Origin: Cornus controversa
Taxonomy: Eukaryota; Streptophyta; Magnoliopsida; Cornales; Cornaceae
NCBI GenBank assembly: GCA_026545225.1
Contig: CM048846.1
Location: 58,284,270-58,348,269, forward strand
DNA: 64,000 nucleotides
Direction of reading: 5' to 3'
The notes below the pieces were generated by a model, which searched no databases, was not told where the DNA came from, and saw only the letters and a program-made list of their open reading frames with translations. Numbering within the stretch: position 1 is the first letter of the stretch; every line of letters begins with the position of its first letter. A program made the position numbers and the translations under genes. Positions 57,870 through 64,000 of the stretch are shown here, piece after piece.

Positions 57870-58990
57870 TGATAAGTAATATCCATTAAAGAAGCACTCA
57901 AGAGGGGAGCGCATCCCATTTACAAAGACCAGAAGGCCCACCACTATACCTTCAAGCTATCCACAAAATCAACAAGATCCCCAAAGATTTAAAATTATAA
58001 CCACGGACCCAAAAAAATAACGATCTAAGAATATAGAATTTAATCGCCCAAATAGAAGCCTTCACTCCATTGAAGCACCTCTTATTCCTCTCCCTCCATA
58101 AGCCCCCCACCACAAACAAAGGGGCACAACCCTCCCAGCCTCTTGGGCTTGGCACCTCGCTCAAACCCTCGCCAATCTTCTAGAGTGCTCTCCGTGGACG
58201 CCGGCATGACCCAGTGACACCAAAAATAGAAACAAGCAAAGCTCATCCATCCCTAGCCATGAGACAGTGCAAAATAAGATGATTGAGAGACTCCTCGCCC
58301 CTTTTGCGCATGCAGCACCAATTAACAATGATTTGACGCCTAGAGCAACAAGTCCACCAGAAGAAAGCTACCTAGGAGGCACTTTAGTTTGCAAAGTGCC
58401 TTCCAGGGAAAGGAGATCCTTTGGGAATCTGCCAACCTCTGAAAGAAGAAATGCACCGCGAATCTCCCATGTTTGGAATCTGCCCATACCCACTCATCCG
58501 ACACCTCAACAACCAGAACCTCACCATAGAACAACACCAAAAACCGCCACCATCCACCAACTCTCCTCACAAAATGCACATCCCAATACAACCTCCCGCT
58601 ATCAAGCCGATACCAGTCGACTTCCAAGGACTGCGTGTCAGCAGCAATGCAGAATAATCTCGGAAAGGAACTTTCAAAGGGTCTATCTCCACACCAAGGA
58701 TCCACCCAAAAGCCTGTCTCCCAGTCTTTGCCTTGAACCAAATATGTTTTGAGAATTCATCAAAACCCTTTGGATGAATTTCCAAACACCCACCCAAGTC
58801 GGACTCCTAACCTCCAAAGAACACCAATCGCCCATAGATTCCCCAAATTGGCACAGTATAATCCTCCTCCAAAGACTCTGCCTCTCCCATCCAAACCTCC
58901 ACAACCATTTGCCCAATGCCTTGTTGAACAAATCCAACCTCCTAATTCCCAAACACTCCCCTGTTTGTACCCAAATTGGTAATTTGGTCA
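57870..58990 (-). mobile_element. LINE 3' remnant (RT end and zf-RVT)
   Basis: In - strand order: LGIRRLDLFNKALGKWLWRF (about 58955), the segment after the L1-type reverse transcriptase; then FWVDPWCGDRPFESSFPRLF (about 58700); then ADSKHGRFAVHFFFQ and FPWKALCKLKC, the zinc-binding RT tail; and finally LWRERNKRCFNGV (about 58100). The pieces lie in more than one frame, so frameshifts separate them. The 3' untranslated end (TCTTGAGTGCTTC on the - strand) is shared with the LINE at 61709-62050. Confidence 0.88.
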
Positions 58991-59019
58991 ACCATTAGAA
59001 AAACAGGAGCTCACGACTA

Positions 59020-59620
59020 TCAAAGTGGTTCCTCTTGCGAAAAAGAGGGCTGATCACTTCTCCATGCAAAAAGGCCTGTCAAGGCTGAGATATCTACGAC
59101 CGTTGGACTCATCACCCCACACTTGAAACAGAAGGCATTGATGGATGAACTCCAGAACATCCCTAGAGCCATCAAGGCACTTTTATCCATCTCCATGGGT
59201 TGACAACTCAGTTGGATAGCATGGCGAATCCATGCCTGTTCCCAAACATCTAAAAAGGTTCCCTCCATTAAAAAAACCCAATTGACCCAATCATCTGTCA
59301 AAGTAGACCACACCCTATCATCAAAACTGATCCCCGAAACCCCTTCTACATCAGTCTGAAAGGGCAGATGGTCAGCGTCGGGATGCAGATCATACGGTTA
59401 TGAAGCATGGCCCAAGGCCAAATCGAACGATCTCAAGATCGCGAATATAATCGGAGGGGAAATCGGAATCAAAAAGCTCAACAACTACCTTAGTCACAGG
59501 AGAATATGACTCCTATATTGCTCAGTAACGATCCTCGAGATCATTGTAGCATGATTAGGGTAATTCTTGTCCTCTTTTGAGCAGCCATCAACGTTAAGAA
59601 TGGGCAAAGCCATTGAAGAA
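59020..59620 (-). pseudogene. plant mobile domain (PMD) fragment
   Basis: On the - strand, 59313-59020 encodes the plant mobile (aminotransferase-like) domain pattern: PMEMDKSALMALGMFWSSS, then FKCGVMSPTVVDISALTGLF. In this family the segment reads roughly MALALRWS..TNTF...GEMT.TL.DV..LTGLP. A plausible start (MALPILNVDGCSKED) lies at 59610. The fragment is broken and short. PMD genes are carried by plant transposons and also occur as host genes; context here favours a transposon relic. Confidence 0.65.
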
Positions 59621-60166
59621 AACAACCCTAAAAGAACATAACTTTTTCAATGACAGAAACACAACGCTGGCAAATGAGAATCAAACAAGAAAAGTGAAGA
59701 AAGTTGATCACCGGAGATTGCTGATGGATGTCACAATGAAAAAGAGAGATAGATCCAAGTAAATAGGCACGGATTTGGCAAACTAAGGTTTGAAACGTGC
59801 AAATGGGTTTTTAAAGGGTTTAGGCCTGTAAACACATATACCCAACGGGTTTTTTTAATGCGGCACAAGCTAAAGTGGGCCCAGAGCATCGATTATACCA
59901 ACTATAGGGACCTGCCACGTTTCTCGGGTCAGAGGATGCATCATGCATCTATGTGTTCAAAACTGCCAAAACACTCAGTGAAAATTTGAAATTTTTACTA
60001 ACCACACCATCATGATCGTCTGGGTTAGCAAAAAAGGGGGCAATATGTTTGCACTCAAATTGGTAATTTGGTCGGCCATTAGAAAAACAGGAGCTCACGA
60101 CTATCAATGTAATGCCCCACCCTATCCCGACACAATATTGACCGCTTTTGGTTCCCCCGGACTAGA

Positions 60167-60243
60167 GACTTCCCAGGGGGTCACCCATCCTGATACTACT
60201 CCCAGCTAAGCATGCTTAACTTTGGAATTCTGGTGGGTTCACA
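60167..60243 (-). promoter_or_regulatory. 5S rRNA-like segment, Cassandra 3' LTR
   Basis: On the - strand it carries blocks of plant 5S rRNA in the right order: GTTAAGCATGCTT, GGGAGTAGTA and GGATGGGTGACCCCCTGGGA. It covers the internal control region (A box to C box) used by TFIIIA and RNA polymerase III. It is altered and not a functional 5S gene as such; it is a standard part of Cassandra LTRs. Confidence 0.9.
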
Positions 60244-60531
60244 ACCATCACGGCTTTAAAACGCGTTGTGTCATAAAAGGGTGATAAACATACATATAGC
60301 ACTTCCCTATTCCACACCCAGGCAATGTGGGATTAAGCACCCTAAAGCCTGCCAGTGTGGTAGCTCGCCCAGTGTCTCGCACCCGCCCACAAGGGTTACC
60401 ACAATCCACCCCCCTAGGAGGCCCGACATCCCCGTCAGCACACTTCCGGCTGGGTCAGGCTCTAATACCATTTGTAATGCCCCATCCTATCCCGACACAA
60501 TATTGTCCGTTTTTGGTTCTCCCGCCACAGA

Positions 60532-60606
60532 GACTTCCCAGGAATCACCCATCCTGGTACTACTCCCAGCAAAGCACGTTTAACTGTGGAGTTCTGGTAG
60601 ATTCAC
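60532..60606 (-). promoter_or_regulatory. 5S rRNA-like segment, Cassandra 5' LTR
   Basis: Second copy, with CAGTTAAACGTGCTT, GGGAGTAGTACCAGGATGGG and TCCTGGGAAGTC on the - strand. It lies in the LTR that would drive transcription of the element. Confidence 0.9.
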
Positions 60607-60787
60607 AACCATCACGGCTTTAAAACACGTTGTGTCATAAAAGGGTGATAAACATACATATAGCACTTCCCCATTCCACACCCAGGCGATGTGGGATTGA
60701 GCACCCTGTAGCCGACCAGTGTGGTAGCTCGTCCAGTTTCTCGCACCCGCCCACATCACACCCACCCACAAGGGTCACCACAATCAA

Positions 60788-61708
60788 AGTGGGTCCTCTT
60801 GTGAAAATCTTATTTATACTCGGCCAACTTTAGACCATGACTGATGCAATAAAGTCACGTCAGCAAGCAAATATCTTCACATAGCAACACAACTGAGCAA
60901 AACTAGGAAAAAACAAGATGAGTTCAATCGACGACCTTCTTTGATCGATTTATAAAGCTTGTAAAGCACACCAGTTTGCTTGGTGAAATATCTTATCTGA
61001 TTGCAGTTAAGAAAATTAGCACATTTAATGATCTAACAACAAAGATAAGCCGAGCTATCATTTTCGCAAAAAGGGTATCAAGGCCCCGATCAAAGCAACT
61101 CTTAGCTCCTAAAAAGTCCGATCTAGAAATGATTCAATTCCAACCTTCACCAAAGCTTCATTCGAAAATCTCATCGTTATCCAACCAGCCGACACTCACA
61201 TGAGCAACTGCAAGCTTGTTCCAGAGACTTCATCCACGCCATTCAGATGGAAGACTAGTCCAACGAGCGACTACACCCCGAACACACTATAAATATAACT
61301 CATTTATGTCTAAGTTGAAGGTCCGGCACTAACACACACACAAGTGTTAAGTTATCCTCAGCAGATTCAATACAATTTTATTTTATTAAGCTTGTTCTAA
61401 ACCTTGTTGTTATTCTTGCTTCTTTAAGCACTACTTTCTTGTTTAAATCTACGTTTACTTTCTTCCATTACTGTTTTCAAGTCTTTCAATTAATAACTAG
61501 CAGTATGATGTTTGCATCCTTAGAACCAAAACCCTTTATCGCTGACAAAGTTGTGACTAATCTTCATTCGACAATTAACGTTAATGACTGAGAAAGTTAC
61601 AGTTATCTTGTTAGGTGATATTCAATCGTTCACTAACTAAAAGAGCATTTCGAAGAAGTCAGCAGAGCCGTTTAAGGCCGAAGTGAGTGAACCAATAAGA
61701 GGATCATT
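60788..61708. other. repeat-derived sequence, no gene
   Basis: Contains a promoter-like CACTATAAATATAAC (about 61287-61302) and resembles LTR-type DNA, but I could not find paired termini. The first bases continue the copy of the short sequence also found at 59019-59037. No coding sequence is supported. Confidence 0.4.
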
Positions 61709-62050
61709 TTTTTTTTGATGAGTATTATAAACAGCGCTCAAGAGGGGAGCACATCCCAAGAACAAAAGAGGGACCAAATAGGGCCCCTAGCCACTCATAG
61801 AATCAACAAAGTTCACTCTCCCCTATATATATACAATTTCTACCTATAATCCAAACAAATAAAGTGTGAAGAAAAGAGAATTTAAGCACATTAACGGGGG
61901 TTTCTATTTCTTCAAAATAGCTCTTATTTCTCTCATTCCACAAAGACCACCATGAACATAAAGGCACCACTATCCAAATATCCCAGTCCCGAGAGCTCAA
62001 CACGTATCTCCGCCACGCCTCCAAATCGCTCCTAACAGAAGAGGGCATGG
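61709..62050 (-). mobile_element. 5'-truncated LINE with A-tail
   Basis: On the - strand, 62048-61803 encodes the last part of a LINE ORF2 (SRDWDIWIVVPLCSWWSLWN, ERNKSYFEEI). It is followed by a 3' untranslated end GGGATGTGCTCCCCTCTTGA and an A-run, seen as T residues at 61709-61718. The 3' end matches that of the LINE at 57870-58990, so both belong to one family. No target duplication was found. Confidence 0.85.
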
Positions 62051-62123
62051 CTCACTATATAGAGATCGGGTCCAATTTAGACCGGTTTTCTTTTTATTCA
62101 TCATTTTTGTCATAATGCATTTT

Positions 62124-64000
62124 TGTTAAGAAATAAGCCCTCAATCACCAACCACCAAATATTACGATGTGATGATAAGTAAACAAGCACGAAGAAATTT
62201 GCAAAAACACACCAAAAATTATGCGTGGTTCAGCTAAACAAGCCTAAATCCACGGATAGCCCAATTTCACTATATAGATTGTAATAGTACAAGTTAAAGA
62301 ATTGTATCAAGAGTACGCTAAACTCTCAACCCTTAACCCTTGTACACCCAATCTCACTCAAAAGGAAATCACAAATTTAAGTGTCCTCTCAATAACAATA
62401 AGAGTATTACCTCTACGCAAAAGTTGTCCTCTCAAATACAATGAGAGTATTGTCTATTTTCTTCTCACTTGTCTCAACCTATAACATAGATAACTATTTA
62501 TAGAATCCAATTCCTTGGTGGACAAGGATTACAATTCCTTAGAGCCCAAGACTTGTCTTCTAAGAAATTACCTAATAAGACACAACTCTATAATAGAAAT
62601 CTAATCACAATAGGAATTTGACCCAACCCAACAAATCTCCCACTTGGGAAAATTTTTGACAAGTCTTCAATACACGAGACTCCCGTCTGCAAATCCACAA
62701 ATGATCCATCGGCCTTTCAAACTCCAACTACATAACCCGAATCAAGTATGAAACAATACTCCCTTGATCCACACGGCCAATGTATTCATGCAGCTGTATC
62801 AAATCAATACTATCAAGTGACTTTGGAAGGGGACTTCAATGCAACCCTTCTCCAAGCAGTTACTTTCATCTCACCCTCGTTTGTTCAGACACATACAACA
62901 TGTGCCTTCAATAAATCAAACGAAACACATCTCATGATCTTGTTACCATGTGCACCCCATTTCCTATCCACAATCGAAGTTTGAGTGCCATTGGCACTCC
63001 CCACTAGATGATACAAACCTCCACTTTATTCTCCTGGCATTAATACCATGCAGTCCCTGGTGATCTTCATGACTCCCTCTGCAATGAAGCACTTGCAACC
63101 CATAGAGTCCAACCGGCTCAAGGAAATTAGATTACACCGCAACTTGAGTGAATCTAAAAACCACTCATGTTGAGTAAGAGTATCACCTTTGTAAATTGTG
63201 AGAACATCCCCAATACAGAGTCGAATAGTGCTAACACACCGTGACTCCATATCCTGCCAATCATAAACTGACATTTTTTCGGTTTTCAACCTTACCTTTC
63301 AACGCCCATGCTAAGCATTGTTGAACCAGGATGTCCATCACCCTCCTTTGCCATGGGATGAAGTTACCCTTACCATCAAATCTCTCCACCTTGTATTGTG
63401 TAGCAATATTACCAGTCATGATTGTCACAAGTACCCAAGACGAACAACACCCGTATTACGAAGAAAAATCTAGACAAAACTTTCATCAAACACCGAGTGT
63501 GCACCTTGAAGCTTCGATACCAGTTTGTTGAGAAATAAGTCCCCAATCACGAACCACCAAATATTACGATGTGATGATAAGTAAACAAGCAAGAAGAAAT
63601 TTGCAAAAACATACAAAGAATTATACGTGGTTCGGCTAAACAAGCCTATGTCCATGGAGAGCCCGATTTCACTATATAGATTGTAACAGTACAAGTTGAA
63701 GAATTGTATCAAGGGTACGCTCAACCCTGAACCCTTGTATACCTAATCTCACTCAAAAGGAAATCACAAATTCTAAACAAGAATTTTCTCTCAAAGTGCC
63801 CTCTCACTAACAATGAGAGTATTACCTCCATGCAAAGGTTGCCCTCTCAAAACAATGAGAGTAAAGTCTCAAATACAATGAGAGTATTGCCTCTTTTCTT
63901 CTCACTTGTCTCAACCTATAACATAGGTAGCTATTTATAGAGCCCAAAACCCAATTCCTTGGTGGACAAGGATTACAATCCCTTAAAGTCCAAAACTTGC
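62124..64000 (-). mobile_element. Copia derivative with reduced interior, cut by the window edge
   Basis: The left LTR is at 62124-62633 (510 bp; TGTTAAGAAATAAG...CCAACCCAACA). The right LTR starts at 63526 (TGTTGAGAAATAAG) and runs past 64000. On the - strand the primer-binding site TGGTATCGAAGC (plus 63511-63522) lies 3 bp from the right LTR. The purine tract CCCAAGTGGGAGATT borders the left LTR. The 890-bp interior keeps a short piece (63289-63026, with LKLRCNLISLSRLDSMGCK) of the Copia region before integrase, and nothing else recognisable. It is broken and non-autonomous. Confidence 0.85.

Larger units (their letters stand above)
60108..60782 (-). mobile_element. Cassandra TRIM with 5S rRNA-like LTRs, structurally whole
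   Basis: Read on the - strand, LTRs lie at 60782-60473 (310 bp) and 60403-60108 (296 bp), starting TGTGGTGACCC or TGTGGTAACCC and ending GGCATTACA. The primer-binding site TGGTATTAGAGCC (plus strand 60458-60470) lies 2 bp from the right-hand LTR. The purine tract CCTAGGGGGGTGGAT borders the other. The interior is only 69 bp. The flanks are a perfect 5-bp duplication ATCAA (60103-60107 and 60783-60787). Each LTR holds a segment matching reversed plant 5S rRNA. A related empty site is present at about 58975-59037. Confidence 0.95.

Noticed and set aside
58267-58998. Plus-strand Pro/Ser-rich open frames
   Set aside because: Shadows of the LINE coding sequence on the opposite strand.
60167-60606. 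Genuine 5S rRNA genes
   Set aside because: The 5S-like segments are partial, altered and placed identically in the two LTRs of a Cassandra element.

Overview
This is nuclear DNA of a flowering plant, almost certainly a eudicot with a fairly large, repeat-rich genome. The evidence is AT-rich sequence, long GT-AG introns, genes for a chloroplast-envelope protein and plant-type dynamin and ubiquitin protease, and plant repeat families (Copia and Ty3/Gypsy LTR elements, Cassandra, Au-like SINEs, hAT elements, L1-type LINEs). I cannot name the species; a woody asterid would fit but is a guess.

Three host genes are supported. (1) The 3' half of a DRP3-type dynamin-related protein gene is on the + strand: eight coding exons, 2621-16029, with upstream exons outside the window. 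(2) A complete TIC55 gene is on the - strand: three exons, 35520 down to 31179, 566 residues. It encodes a Rieske oxygenase of the chloroplast inner envelope. (3) The C-terminal half of a UBP18/19-type ubiquitin-specific protease gene is on the - strand: four exons, 56583 down to 52668, with its N-terminal exons beyond the right edge. All three read cleanly in frame across their splice junctions.

Nearly everything else is transposon. Layout: 1-16 kb, DRP3 exons with two SINEs and a Copia element in the introns; the Copia itself hosts a hAT MITE and a 250-bp SMART element. 16.6-26.6 kb, a LINE with a MITE in it, then a pile of related Ty3/Gypsy LTRs, one split by a 1.27-kb hAT. 28.7-30.7 kb, a LINE remnant abutting a structurally whole 1.5-kb TRIM. 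31-36 kb, TIC55, with another whole TRIM in its first intron. 36-38.3 kb, a repeat array and a MULE N-terminal fragment. 38.3-43.5 kb, a LARD-like Gypsy derivative. 43.5-48.6 kb, a Gypsy element with 2.6-kb LTR and duplicated gag-type sequence. 48.6-49.8 kb, two tandem arrays. 50.5-51.4 kb, a Gypsy 3' fragment ending in an A-run. 52-57 kb, UBP exons with a solo LTR in an intron. 57.9-64 kb, LINE remnants, a plant-mobile-domain fragment, an intact Cassandra element with 5S-like LTRs, and a Copia derivative cut by the window edge.

The host genes share no obvious pathway: organelle fission (DRP3), chlorophyll-catabolite hydroxylation or import (TIC55), and deubiquitination (UBP). I found no clear new biological system. 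The strongest signals are the set of small non-autonomous retroelements with exact target duplications, and a diversified palindrome island (CGAT-n4-CGAAA type) at the same relative place in four related Gypsy LTRs.
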